This document shows positions 50,177-58,202 of a stretch of 64,000 nt of DNA, piece after piece (position 1 is the stretch's first letter; each line of letters starts with the position of its first letter). Where the stretch lies: assembly GCA_947629335.1 (NCBI GenBank), contig CANRDI010000003.1, positions 124,001-188,000 on the forward strand, read 5' to 3'. This stretch comes from an uncultured Clostridia bacterium. Its GTDB lineage: Bacteria > Bacillota > Clostridia > Oscillospirales > Ruminococcaceae. The position numbers and the translations under genes are program-made. The notes beneath the pieces were generated by a model that was not told the DNA's origin, did not search any database, and worked only from the letters and a program-made list of their open reading frames with translations.

Positions 50177-51601
50177 ATGTTCAATAACATTCACGAAGAA
50201 TGTGGAGTTTTCGGCGTTTATTCAAACGCCCTCGCAAATGTTGCGCATATTACATATTTCGGGCTTTATGCGCTTCAGCACAGAGGACAGGAAAGCTGCG
50301 GGATAGTAGTGAACGAGCGCGGAGTGTTTAAGACGCATAAGGGTCTGGGACTTGTGAACGAGGTATTCAGCGAGCGGGAATTAAACGAGTTTGAGGAAGG
50401 CAGGATAGCCGTTGGACACGTCCGCTATTCAACGACGGGAAACGTAAATACCGCGAACTGCCAGCCTCTTACGGTAAGGCACGTCAAAGGCTCTCTTGCC
50501 ATAGCGCACAACGGAAATCTTGTAAACGCTCTTGAATTAAGGCGAGAGTATGAGCTTCGCGGCGCGATATTTCACACCACAAGCGACACCGAGGTAATTT
50601 CATACGCGATCACGCGCGAGAGGCTCGAATGCGGGTCGATACAAGAGGCAGTCGAGCGCGCAATGCACAAGATAAGGGGCGCGTATTCGCTTGTGATAAT
50701 GTCGCCTAAAAAACTGATTGCGGCGCGCGACCCGAACGGTTTTCGTCCGCTTTCTATCGGAGTATTGCCGAATGACGGCGGCTATGTCGTAGCAAGCGAG
50801 ACGTGTGCATTTGACAGCATCGGCGCTAAATTTCTGCGAGATGTTGAGGCGGGAGAAATCGTTGTTATTGACGAAAACGGAATCGACAGCATAAAGACCC
50901 ATTGTGAAGGGAAAAACTCAATGTGCGTGTTCGAGTTCATTTATTTTGCGCGTCCCGATTCGGTCATTGAGGGCGCGAGCGTCCATAGAGCAAGGCTCAG
51001 AGCAGGAAATTATCTTGCGCTCGAACACCCCGTACAGGCGGACGTTGTGATAGGCTGCCCCGACAGCGGACTTGACGCGGCGCTCGGATTTTCTCAGACC
51101 TCAGGCATACCATACGGAGTAGGTTTCATAAAAAACCGCTATATCGGCAGAACATTTATCCAGCCGACGCAGGGCATGAGAGAAAATTCCGTAAAGATAA
51201 AGCTGAATGTTATACGCGAAACGGTCGAGGGAAAACGTGTTGTATTAGTTGACGACAGCATTGTCAGAGGAACGACTTCGGCAAAGGTCGTAAAACTTTT
51301 AAGAAACGCGGGCGCAAAGGAAATCCATATGAGGATAAGCTCCCCGCCGTTTATAAGCGAGTGCTATTTCGGCACGGACATTGACAGCAAGGAAAACCTT
51401 ATCGCAAACAAGCATTCGGTCGAGGAGATCGCAAAGATAATCGGCGCGGACAGTCTGGGTTTTTTAAGCACGGAGAATGTCGTAAAACTTGCGGAAAACG
51501 CAAAATGCGGCTTCTGCACGGGCTGTTTTACGGGAAAATATCCAATAGATGTTCCGAGCGAGATACCGAAAGACAAGTTTGAAACGAAGTTTCAGGAATG
51601 A
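50177..51601 (+). CDS. purF: Amidophosphoribosyltransferase
   Basis: This 474-residue enzyme makes phosphoribosylamine from PRPP and glutamine, the first committed purine step. A short propeptide precedes the nucleophile Cys9 (HEECGVFGVY). LQHRGQESCGI, the Arg loop GHVRYSTTG and AHNGNLVN complete the glutaminase. The PRPP site is VVLVDDSIVRGTT, and the iron-sulphur Cys are in MCVFEFIYF, SECYFG and CGFCTGCF. ATG 50177 is preferred to a TTG two codons earlier because of GGG spacing. The 150-base gap before it contains gccgac/gtcggc inverted repeats. Confidence 0.97.
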   Translation: MFNNIHEECGVFGVYSNALANVAHITYFGLYALQHRGQESCGIVVNERGVFKTHKGLGLVNEVFSERELNEFEEGRIAVGHVRYSTTGNVNTANCQPLTVRHVKGSLAIAHNGNLVNALELRREYELRGAIFHTTSDTEVISYAITRERLECGSIQEAVERAMHKIRGAYSLVIMSPKKLIAARDPNGFRPLSIGVLPNDGGYVVASETCAFDSIGAKFLRDVEAGEIVVIDENGIDSIKTHCEGKNSMCVFEFIYFARPDSVIEGASVHRARLRAGNYLALEHPVQADVVIGCPDSGLDAALGFSQTSGIPYGVGFIKNRYIGRTFIQPTQGMRENSVKIKLNVIRETVEGKRVVLVDDSIVRGTTSAKVVKLLRNAGAKEIHMRISSPPFISECYFGTDIDSKENLIANKHSVEEIAKIIGADSLGFLSTENVVKLAENAKCGFCTGCFTGKYPIDVPSEIPKDKFETKFQE

Positions 51602-51633
51602 TAAAAGGTCTAAACTATTAAAGGAGTAAAAAG

Positions 51634-52671
51634 ATGAACAGTTACAGCGAAAGCTACAAAGCGGCAGGCGTAGACGTTACGGCGGGATATGAGAGCGTAA
51701 GACTGATAAAAGATGATGTAAAACGCACGGAGATACCCGGCTGTATTTCGGGAATAGGCGGCTTCGGCGGTCTTTTTCAGCTCGACGTAAGCGGAATTGC
51801 CGAACCCGTTCTCGTTTCGGGAACAGACGGCGTTGGCACAAAGCTAAAGATCGCTATGCTCTTGAATAAGCATGACACGATAGGAATTGACTGTGTGGCT
51901 ATGTGCGTAAACGACATTATCTGCTGCGGAGCAAAGCCGCTGTATTTCCTCGATTATATCGCTATCGGAAAGAATATTCCCGAAAAAGTCGCGTCAATTG
52001 TAAAAGGCGTTGCGGACGGCTGCGTTATGGCAGGCTGCGCGCTGGTAGGCGGCGAAACTGCCGAACACCCCGGAATGATGGCTGAGGACGAGTATGACAT
52101 TGCGGGATATTCAACGGGAGTTGTCGATAAGTCGAAAATAATCGACAACACAAAGATAAAAGCGGGCGACGCGATAATCGGCATTGCCTCAAGCGGCGTT
52201 CATTCAAACGGCTTTTCGCTTGTGAGAAAGGTGTTCAACATAAACGAGCAGAAGGTCAAGACGCTTGTCCCCGAACTCGGAATGTCGCTCGGCGAGGCGC
52301 TTTTAACTCCTACAAAAATTTATGTAAAGCCCGTTCTCGACCTCATCTCAAAGGTAGATGTAAAGGGAATTTCGCACATTACGGGCGGCGGATTTTACGA
52401 GAACATTCCGCGTATGCTCCCCGAAGGAATTTCCGCGAAGATAAATATGGGAAGCTGGGAAATTCCGACAATTTTCAGCCTTATCCAAAAAGAAGGCAAT
52501 ATCAGCGAACACGATATGTACAACACCTTTAATATGGGCATAGGAATGGCGATAGTTGTCGCGGACAAGGACAAAGAAAAGGCAGTAGAGCTGCTTAAAG
52601 AAAACGGCGAGGATGCGCGCGTTATCGGAAGCACGGTTGAAGGGACTGTCGGAGTTCTTTTCGGATATTGA
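51634..52671 (+). CDS. purM: Phosphoribosylformylglycinamidine cyclo-ligase (AIR synthetase)
   Basis: This 345-residue enzyme closes the imidazole ring. Hallmarks are [64 protein letters not shown] and [14 protein letters not shown], and [12 protein letters not shown] near the C-terminus. AAAGGAG lies upstream. The stop codon falls in the first unit of a 10-base tandem repeat. Confidence 0.97.
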   Translation: MNSYSESYKAAGVDVTAGYESVRLIKDDVKRTEIPGCISGIGGFGGLFQLDVSGIAEPVLVSGTDGVGTKLKIAMLLNKHDTIGIDCVAMCVNDIICCGAKPLYFLDYIAIGKNIPEKVASIVKGVADGCVMAGCALVGGETAEHPGMMAEDEYDIAGYSTGVVDKSKIIDNTKIKAGDAIIGIASSGVHSNGFSLVRKVFNINEQKVKTLVPELGMSLGEALLTPTKIYVKPVLDLISKVDVKGISHITGGGFYENIPRMLPEGISAKINMGSWEIPTIFSLIQKEGNISEHDMYNTFNMGIGMAIVVADKDKEKAVELLKENGEDARVIGSTVEGTVGVLFGY

Positions 52672-52705
52672 CGGGTGTTGACGAGTATTGACAGGTGTTA
52701 ATAAG
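52666..52705 (+). repeat. Four-unit 10-bp tandem repeat at the purM stop
   Basis: Four consecutive 10-base units (tattgacggg, tgttgacgag, tattgacagg, tgttaataag) begin in the last codons of purM and end just before the next ribosome binding site. Units 1-3 each carry a TGA, and the 10-base period puts a stop in all three frames. Confidence 0.75.
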
Positions 52706-52718
52706 TGAGGAATAAAGA

Positions 52719-53249
52719 ATGGGATTTTTTGACATTTTTAAGAGAACTGAACTTGATCCCTCCGAGATCACAATAGATATAGGCGAGAACTGCATTACGG
52801 TAAACAATATGGCGGTTAATATTCCGACGCACATAACCGCGCTTGAAAAGATTTTCGGCAAGTCCCGCAAGGTCGTATACCCAAAAGAAGAGAACAACGC
52901 AAGTGAAAGAATAAACTATGCGTGGGATAAGTTGGGGCTGTGCTGTTATACAAACGGCGGCAAGGTGGTGTTCTGCTTTGAGATAAGGCTGAACAAGGGC
53001 GACAATTGCCCGAAGCATTATCCGACCAATTTTTTCAAGGGCAAGGTGACAATTAAAGGTATCCCTTGGCTTTCGGCAGTTAAAGCAGCTCCCCCGACGC
53101 CTATCGCGCCCGGTGAACCTGAGTTTTTCCGCGAGGTAACGCTTGGGAGTTATAATGCGCTCGCGGAATACGTTGATTTTACGCAGGACGAAAATTCACG
53201 CACGGAAAAGGATTTTACATCAATTTCGGTCCAGCTCAGAGATGATTAA
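52719..53249 (+). CDS. Small protein of an unknown tandem family, copy 1
   Basis: This 176-residue cytoplasmic protein has an N-terminal MGFFDIFKR leader and core NCITVNNMAVNIPTHITALEK...INYAWDKLGLCCYTNGGKVVFCFEI. The next gene encodes a paralogue with the same pattern (IPTHISVLEKMLGKPRRVAYPK; VNYAWDRLGVYC), and the two overlap by 8 bases. No enzyme motif is visible. The family looks like those encoded near polymorphic-toxin immunity genes, but I cannot verify it. It sits between purM and purN with GAGG upstream. Confidence 0.75.
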   Translation: MGFFDIFKRTELDPSEITIDIGENCITVNNMAVNIPTHITALEKIFGKSRKVVYPKEENNASERINYAWDKLGLCCYTNGGKVVFCFEIRLNKGDNCPKHYPTNFFKGKVTIKGIPWLSAVKAAPPTPIAPGEPEFFREVTLGSYNALAEYVDFTQDENSRTEKDFTSISVQLRDD

Positions 53250-53754
53250 GAAAAAGGTTTCTCCTGCGGCGCTTGAAATTGCGCTTTGCGAAAACAACAT
53301 GGTTATAAACGGCGCGTCGGCAGATATTCCCACGCACATAAGCGTGCTTGAAAAAATGCTCGGAAAGCCGCGCAGGGTGGCATATCCGAAAGACAGCCGA
53401 AAAAAAGACCCGCTGTATCTGAGAACGGTAAATTATGCATGGGACAGGCTCGGCGTTTATTGCCTGACCAAAAACGGCTCAGTCGTACATACTTTCGGGA
53501 TACTGATGAGCGATGGCGAGCTTTATTCCCGGCATTTTCCGAGAGAGTTTTTCTGCGGAAGTCTTACTATCTGCGAAATGCCGTGGGAACAGGCGTTTAA
53601 AACGCTCCCGTATTACGGAAAACAAAACTCTGTCTTTAAGAGGTTAGAGGTCGGATATTATACGGTATGCGGCGGTTATATCGAGAAAAATTCCCCCGAA
53701 AAGGGATACATGTTAGTTGAGGTTCAGCTAAAGGAATTGAGGTGTGAGCTATGA
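53242..53754 (+). CDS. Small protein of an unknown tandem family, copy 2
   Basis: This 170-residue paralogue of the preceding gene shares N-N-M-x-I/V-N, IPTHI, LEK, GK-x-R-x-V-x-YPK, NYAWD-x-LG and the following Y/C-rich strand. ATG 53242 overlaps the upstream stop and is preceded by CTCAGAG; a much longer upstream frame is merely the neighbour's sequence. The stop overlaps the purN start by 4 bases, so it is firmly within the purine operon. Function unknown. Confidence 0.75.
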   Translation: MIKKKVSPAALEIALCENNMVINGASADIPTHISVLEKMLGKPRRVAYPKDSRKKDPLYLRTVNYAWDRLGVYCLTKNGSVVHTFGILMSDGELYSRHFPREFFCGSLTICEMPWEQAFKTLPYYGKQNSVFKRLEVGYYTVCGGYIEKNSPEKGYMLVEVQLKELRCEL

Positions 53755-54377
53755 AAAACATTGTGGTCATGGTGTCGGGCGGAGGCACGAATTTACAGGC
53801 GCTTATAGACGCTCAGGAACGCGGCGATATAAAAAACGGAAAGATTGTCGAGGTCATTTCCTCAAAACCCGACGTTTATGCGATAGAGCGCGCCAACAAA
53901 GCGGGCATCGATACATTTGTTATCCCGCGGAAAAACTATCCCGACAGAAAATCATACAGCCTTGCTTTACTTGACGAGCTGAGCCGTTTGAATGCGGATC
54001 TTATCGTGCTTGCGGGATTTATGGTCATTTTAGACGAGTGCGTTACGCGGTCATATCCGTATAAGATAATAAACGTCCATCCCGCGCTTATTCCGAGCTT
54101 TTGCGGAGAGGGATTTTACGGACTGAAAGTTCACGAGGCGGCTCTCGCTTACGGAGTTAAGGTTTCGGGAGCAACGGTTCATTTCGTAAACGAAAAAGCC
54201 GACGCAGGCGCAATAATCCTACAGGGCGCAGTTGCCGTTGAAAATGACGACACCCCCGAAACTCTCCAGCGCAGGATAATGGAAAATGTCGAGTGGAAAC
54301 TGCTTCCTAAAGCTGTCTCGCTGTTCTGCGAGGACAGGATAACCATTCGTGACGGAAAGGCTTATGTAGATGTGTGA
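53751..54377 (+). CDS. purN: Phosphoribosylglycinamide formyltransferase
   Basis: This 208-residue enzyme transfers formyl from 10-formyl-THF to GAR. Motifs are VSGGGTNLQALIDA (phosphate binding), LAGFMVILDECV, INVHPALIPSF (catalytic N-H...), GATVHFVNEKADAGAIILQ with the catalytic Asp. It overlaps the upstream gene by 4 bases and the next by 8. Confidence 0.96.
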   Translation: MKNIVVMVSGGGTNLQALIDAQERGDIKNGKIVEVISSKPDVYAIERANKAGIDTFVIPRKNYPDRKSYSLALLDELSRLNADLIVLAGFMVILDECVTRSYPYKIINVHPALIPSFCGEGFYGLKVHEAALAYGVKVSGATVHFVNEKADAGAIILQGAVAVENDDTPETLQRRIMENVEWKLLPKAVSLFCEDRITIRDGKAYVDV

Positions 54378-54642
54378 GCGCTGTTCTGAGCTTAAACTTG
54401 TAAGCTGTTTTCGTTCGCCGGGGGAGTATATGCAGACGGTTGAATATATAAAGCAGCTTATCGCGGGCGGCGGTTTTACGCTTGTTTCGGGGAATTGCCC
54501 GCTTGACGAAGTAAAAAAAGCCAATGGAAAGTTTGCAGACGATATAATTTATCATCTCATTTGCTGCAATAAATGCGGGCAGGTGTTTTCCTGCTGCGTC
54601 AATACTTATCGCGGCGGGGGAAGTTTTTCAAAAGGAAGATAA
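54370..54642 (+). CDS. Small Cys-rich protein overlapping purN
   Basis: This 90-residue protein has two Cys near the start (MCERC) and a knuckle-like CCNKCGQVFSCC at about 69-80, which suggests a zinc-binding ribbon; it ends NTYRGGGSFSKGR. Its ATG overlaps the purN stop by 8 bases, so it depends on purN translation. The central part VEYIKQLIAGGGFTLVSGNCPLDEV looks like a conserved small domain whose name I cannot give. Context suggests it belongs to the accessory genes inserted in the operon. Confidence 0.65.
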   Translation: MCERCSELKLVSCFRSPGEYMQTVEYIKQLIAGGGFTLVSGNCPLDEVKKANGKFADDIIYHLICCNKCGQVFSCCVNTYRGGGSFSKGR

Positions 54643-54646
54643 CGGT

Positions 54647-55162
54647 ATGAGCGACTATTCATTTCGCGTAAGCGAAAAATACTTCAACAGGCTTGAAGGC
54701 GTTTTAAATTCAAAACTTTTCGGCGGGAATATCCCGTTTGAGGCGAAAAACTGCGACGAGAGCTATGCAAAGCGCTGCGCGGAATTTTTTGAGAAGCTGT
54801 CGATCGAAAACGACGCATTTTTCGAGCTTATTGACGGCGGAATGGACTATGTGCTTGATCTTATCGAAGAACGCGGGGAAGAGTTTGACCTCGGCGGGGA
54901 TATGGACGAAGAGTTCACGCCGGAGCGTTTTGTTGAAATAACAGTGCCTGATGTTGTCGTTTTTGAGCGGCACGAGCTGCTTACAAACGAGGACAGTCCC
55001 ATAGCGTTCAGTATGAAAATGCATTTGAGAGCTGTTCCCGACGAAACATTCGAGCTTGCTATGCAGGAAGACAAGGCAATTTACGCGGGTGAATACCGAG
55101 GCGTTTCTCCGTGGAACGAAAAGCTGCTGAAGAAAAAGTGGAATTATGTCGGGCGGGATTAA
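54647..55162 (+). CDS. Acidic cytoplasmic protein of unknown function
   Basis: This 171-residue acidic protein has no membrane helix or signal. It has a DLGGDMDEEFTPERF acidic patch, then VPDVVVFERHELL and a C-terminal EYRGVSPWNEKLLKKKWNYV. The sequence type (small, acidic, alpha/beta) is like immunity or SMI1-style accessory proteins, but no family is recognised with confidence. AGGAAG lies upstream. It sits four bases after the Cys-rich gene. Confidence 0.65.
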   Translation: MSDYSFRVSEKYFNRLEGVLNSKLFGGNIPFEAKNCDESYAKRCAEFFEKLSIENDAFFELIDGGMDYVLDLIEERGEEFDLGGDMDEEFTPERFVEITVPDVVVFERHELLTNEDSPIAFSMKMHLRAVPDETFELAMQEDKAIYAGEYRGVSPWNEKLLKKKWNYVGRD

Positions 55163-55191
55163 TAAGCCGCGCGGAAAATCGGGTGGCAAAG

Positions 55192-55929
55192 ATGAACGAA
55201 GAAAAATTTACGGGAAAATCGGAAATTTATGACAAATTTCGTCCGTCTTATCCCGACAGCCTTGTAGACAGGCTTTACGAAACGACAAACGCGCAAAAGG
55301 TCGCGGACGTCGGCGCGGGCACGGGTATATTCACCAAATGCCTTAAGCGGAGATTTTCCGATATAACCGCGGTTGAACCAAACCCCGATATGTTTGCAAA
55401 ACTTTCGGAAAACGCGCCGTTTGCAAGGGCGGTAAACGCGGCGGCGGAAGATACGGGACTTTCGGAAAACAGCTTTGGGCTTGTAACCGCGGCACAGGCG
55501 TTTCACTGGTTTGACAGCGCGAAATTTAAAGCCGAATGTATGCGGATATTGACCCAAAACGGAAGCCTTGCTGTTATCTGGAACACCCACGGCGACAGCG
55601 CGTTTCGCTCTGAGCGCGACAGGATATTCAAAAAATACTGCGGTATGAGCAACAGCGCGAGAATAACTTCCAGCAAGGAAACGAACTGCGGAGAATTTCT
55701 CAAAAATGCTTATTTTTCCGCTGTTGAATGTTTCCAAACGGACAATCCGATGATTATGGACGAGGAGAGGTTTATCGGATATTCGCTTTCCCATTCATAC
55801 TCGCTTAAAGGTGACGAACCCGAATATGACAGCTTTGTCGGGGAACTACGCGAGGCATTTTATAAATTCAGCAAAAACGGTATTGTTTTAATGCCGCAGT
55901 ATACAGAGTGTTTTCTCGGAAAATTTTAG
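55192..55929 (+). CDS. Class I SAM-dependent methyltransferase
   Basis: This 245-residue protein has a Methyltransf_11-type Rossmann fold: VADVGAGTGIFTKCL (motif I, about 40-54), AVEPNPDM (motif II), then AAAEDTGLSENSFGLVTAAQAFHWF. ATG 55192 follows GGGTGG; the longer frame overlaps the previous gene and is rejected. The substrate is unknown. It lies between accessory genes and the PurO-type gene within the operon. Confidence 0.88.
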   Translation: MNEEKFTGKSEIYDKFRPSYPDSLVDRLYETTNAQKVADVGAGTGIFTKCLKRRFSDITAVEPNPDMFAKLSENAPFARAVNAAAEDTGLSENSFGLVTAAQAFHWFDSAKFKAECMRILTQNGSLAVIWNTHGDSAFRSERDRIFKKYCGMSNSARITSSKETNCGEFLKNAYFSAVECFQTDNPMIMDEERFIGYSLSHSYSLKGDEPEYDSFVGELREAFYKFSKNGIVLMPQYTECFLGKF

Positions 55930-55945
55930 CTTTACGGAGGTAAAA

Positions 55946-56662
55946 ATGGAAATCACAACAATTGAAAAGGAACTTAATTCTCTGGCTTATCACGGGCGCG
56001 GGATAATCATAGGCAGGGCGGGAAATAACGCCGTTATCGCGTACTTTATTATGGGGCGCAGCGAAAACAGCCGCAACCGCATTTTCGTTGAGGACGGCGA
56101 CGGAATACGCACAAAGGCTTTTGACGAAAGCAAAATGACCGACCCGCACCTTATAATCTATGCACCCGTACGCGTCTTAGGAAACAAAACTATTGTCACA
56201 AACGGCGACCAGACCGACACGATCTTTGACGGAATGGATAAACAGCTTACGTTTGAACAATCGCTGAGAACGCGCGAGTTTGAGGACGACAAGCCAAACT
56301 ACACGCCGAGAATTTCGGGAATTGTCCACATTGAAAACGGGTCGATGAACTATGCGATGTCGATACTGAAAAGCGCGGACGGCGACCCCGATTCCTGCCG
56401 CAGATACACATTTGCATACTCAAACCCGAAAAGCGGCACGGGAAGTTTTATACATACCTACGCGGGGGACGAACAAAACGGCAGACTTCCGAGCTTTGAG
56501 GGAGAGCCGAAAACGCTTGAAATTCCCGAACTGAGCCTTGACGAGTTTACAAATTTAGTCTGGAACAACCTTAATGCCGACAATAAAGTGTCGCTTTTCA
56601 CACGTTATATTGACATAAAAACAGGAAAATTTGAAAGCAGAATAGTAAACAAAAACAAGTGA
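55946..56662 (+). CDS. purO: IMP cyclohydrolase, PurO type
   Basis: This 238-residue protein matches the archaeal-type IMP cyclohydrolase family (PF07826): YHGRGIIIGRAGNNAVIAYFIMGRSENSRNRIF at the N-terminus, then APVRV, VTNGDQTDTI and RYTFAYSNPK. It closes FAICAR to IMP, the final purine step. Most bacteria do this with the N-terminal half of the bifunctional PurH; here that half is missing from the downstream transformylase, so the two separate genes together replace PurH. GGAGG lies upstream. Confidence 0.85.
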   Translation: MEITTIEKELNSLAYHGRGIIIGRAGNNAVIAYFIMGRSENSRNRIFVEDGDGIRTKAFDESKMTDPHLIIYAPVRVLGNKTIVTNGDQTDTIFDGMDKQLTFEQSLRTREFEDDKPNYTPRISGIVHIENGSMNYAMSILKSADGDPDSCRRYTFAYSNPKSGTGSFIHTYAGDEQNGRLPSFEGEPKTLEIPELSLDEFTNLVWNNLNADNKVSLFTRYIDIKTGKFESRIVNKNK

Positions 56663-56669
56663 GGTAATT

Positions 56670-57185
56670 ATGAGCGAATTTAAATATCACCCGTATCCCG
56701 TTTCAACAGGCGCATTTATGCACGATAAAACCGTTCAGTGCTATTGCTGTAAAGAACAGACGGGCATTTACTACACAGGTCCGTTCTATTCGAAGGAAAA
56801 CGTCGATTATCTCTGCCCGAATTGCATTTCGAGCGGCTTTGCGGCGGAGGTCTTTGACGGCGTATTCCAGGACGAAGCCAGCACGGATAAGGTTTCCGAC
56901 CCCGCAAAGCTTGACGAGCTGATACACAGAACGCCCGGCTATCACGGTTATCAGCAGGAATACTGGCTTGCGTGCTGCGACGATTTCTGCGCGTTCAGAG
57001 GGTGTGTCGATTGGGAAATACTCGAAGAGCTCGGCATAACAAAAGAAGTCGAGGAAACCTACCGAAACGACATTTGTATGCTCTCGTTTGAGCAGGCAAA
57101 AGAGATGCTTCAAAACGGCGGGGAAGGTTATCTTTTCAGCTGCCTGCACTGCGGAAAGTATTATCTGTACATCGAAGTTGACTGA
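56670..57185 (+). CDS. CbrC/UPF0167 family protein
   Basis: This 171-residue protein is of the CbrC family (UPF0167, E. coli YieJ; linked there to colicin E2 tolerance). Hallmarks are FKYHPYPVSTGAF, CYCCKEQTGIYYTGPFYS, LCPNCISSGFAAEVFDGVF, GYQQEYWLACCDDFCAFRG and a final FSCLHCGKYYLYIEVD. Several Cys pairs suggest zinc binding. The role is unknown but linked to toxin tolerance. It lies 7 bases after purO. Confidence 0.88.
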   Translation: MSEFKYHPYPVSTGAFMHDKTVQCYCCKEQTGIYYTGPFYSKENVDYLCPNCISSGFAAEVFDGVFQDEASTDKVSDPAKLDELIHRTPGYHGYQQEYWLACCDDFCAFRGCVDWEILEELGITKEVEETYRNDICMLSFEQAKEMLQNGGEGYLFSCLHCGKYYLYIEVD

Positions 57186-57193
57186 GGTGTTTT

Positions 57194-57688
57194 ATGGAGC
57201 TTATCTGCAAGGCAAGCGCGAAATATGCGCCGATGACGAACGAGATATGCGAACCGCTTTTTGAGTTGTTAAGGAACAGAAACGCGCTCGAAAAGGAAAT
57301 TTTCGAGCGTAATGAACAGCTTAACATTGAAAGGGAAAAGGTAGGTATTTCAAAAAATATCGTAGCGCCGGGCTGGGACGAACTTATCAAGGAATACCGC
57401 AAGAGAATGTACGAGCTGTTAAAGGACAACTGCACCGAGAAGCTGCTTTCGCGCGGTTACGCCATATTTTTCGGCAAGCCTCAGGAATTCGGCTATATAG
57501 ACGACGAATGCACCGCGGAATTTAAAATGCGGTATGCGGATAAGGCGAGTATTGAAACGCATTATACTAAAGTTACGGTCAAGCAAAAGCATAAATTCGT
57601 GATGAGGCTTGTTGACGGGAAATGGCTTATTGACGAGTTGTATTACGGTTTTGAAAATGAAAAAAGTTGGTATATCCAAAGCTTTTAA
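57194..57688 (+). CDS. RhsIA/NTF2-type immunity-like protein, copy 1
   Basis: This 164-residue protein has a helical N-terminus and an NTF2-like C-terminal half: TAEFKMRYADKASIETHY, KHKFVMRLVDGKWLIDELYYGFENEKSWYIQSF. That pattern (xKHxFVL-x-DG-x-W-x-ID-x-x-x-YGF-x-x-E-x-x-W) is, as I recall, typical of RhsIA-family immunity proteins that neutralise Rhs toxins. There is no Rhs or other toxin gene nearby. A close paralogue follows directly. It may protect against toxins of competitors (orphan immunity). Confidence 0.7.
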   Translation: MELICKASAKYAPMTNEICEPLFELLRNRNALEKEIFERNEQLNIEREKVGISKNIVAPGWDELIKEYRKRMYELLKDNCTEKLLSRGYAIFFGKPQEFGYIDDECTAEFKMRYADKASIETHYTKVTVKQKHKFVMRLVDGKWLIDELYYGFENEKSWYIQSF

Positions 57689-57697
57689 GGAGGACAA

Positions 57698-58192
57698 ATG
57701 GAACTTGTATGCAAGGCAAGCGCAAAATATGTGCCGCTTATGAATGATGTCTGCGAACCGCTTTTCGAGCTGTTAAGACAACAGTCTGCGCTTGAAAAGG
57801 AGATGTTTGAGCGCGACAAGCAGCTTGACATCGAGAAGGAAAAGGCAGGAATTCCCTCATATCAGACCGCTCCGGGCTGGAATGAGCTAATGGCAGAGTA
57901 CAAAGAAAGACTTCGCGCACTGTTAGAAAAATACTGCACGGAAAATCAGCTGTCGCGCGGTTTCAGCATAAGTTACGGCGAGCCGCAGACATTCGGCTAT
58001 GTAAACGGCGATTGCCTGGCGGAATTTAAAATGCGAAATGCTGACAAGGCAAATGTCGAGTTTCATTATGAAATGGGAGGACTTAAACGAAAGCATAAAT
58101 TCATGATGAGGCTTGTTGACGGGAAATGGCTTATCGATGAGTTGTATTACGGGTTTGAAGGCAAAAGCAACTGGCATATCCGCAATTTTTAA
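57698..58192 (+). CDS. RhsIA/NTF2-type immunity-like protein, copy 2
   Basis: This 164-residue tandem paralogue of the preceding gene has the same length; the two share long blocks at both ends (CKASAKY, CEPLFELLR, EFKMR-x-ADKA, MRLVDGKWLIDELYYGFE) while the middle has diverged. Such duplication with middle divergence is what immunity genes show when they adapt to different toxins. AAGGAGG lies upstream, and the AICAR transformylase gene follows after 10 bases. Confidence 0.7.
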   Translation: MELVCKASAKYVPLMNDVCEPLFELLRQQSALEKEMFERDKQLDIEKEKAGIPSYQTAPGWNELMAEYKERLRALLEKYCTENQLSRGFSISYGEPQTFGYVNGDCLAEFKMRNADKANVEFHYEMGGLKRKHKFMMRLVDGKWLIDELYYGFEGKSNWHIRNF

Positions 58193-58202
58193 GGAGGACA
58201 AT

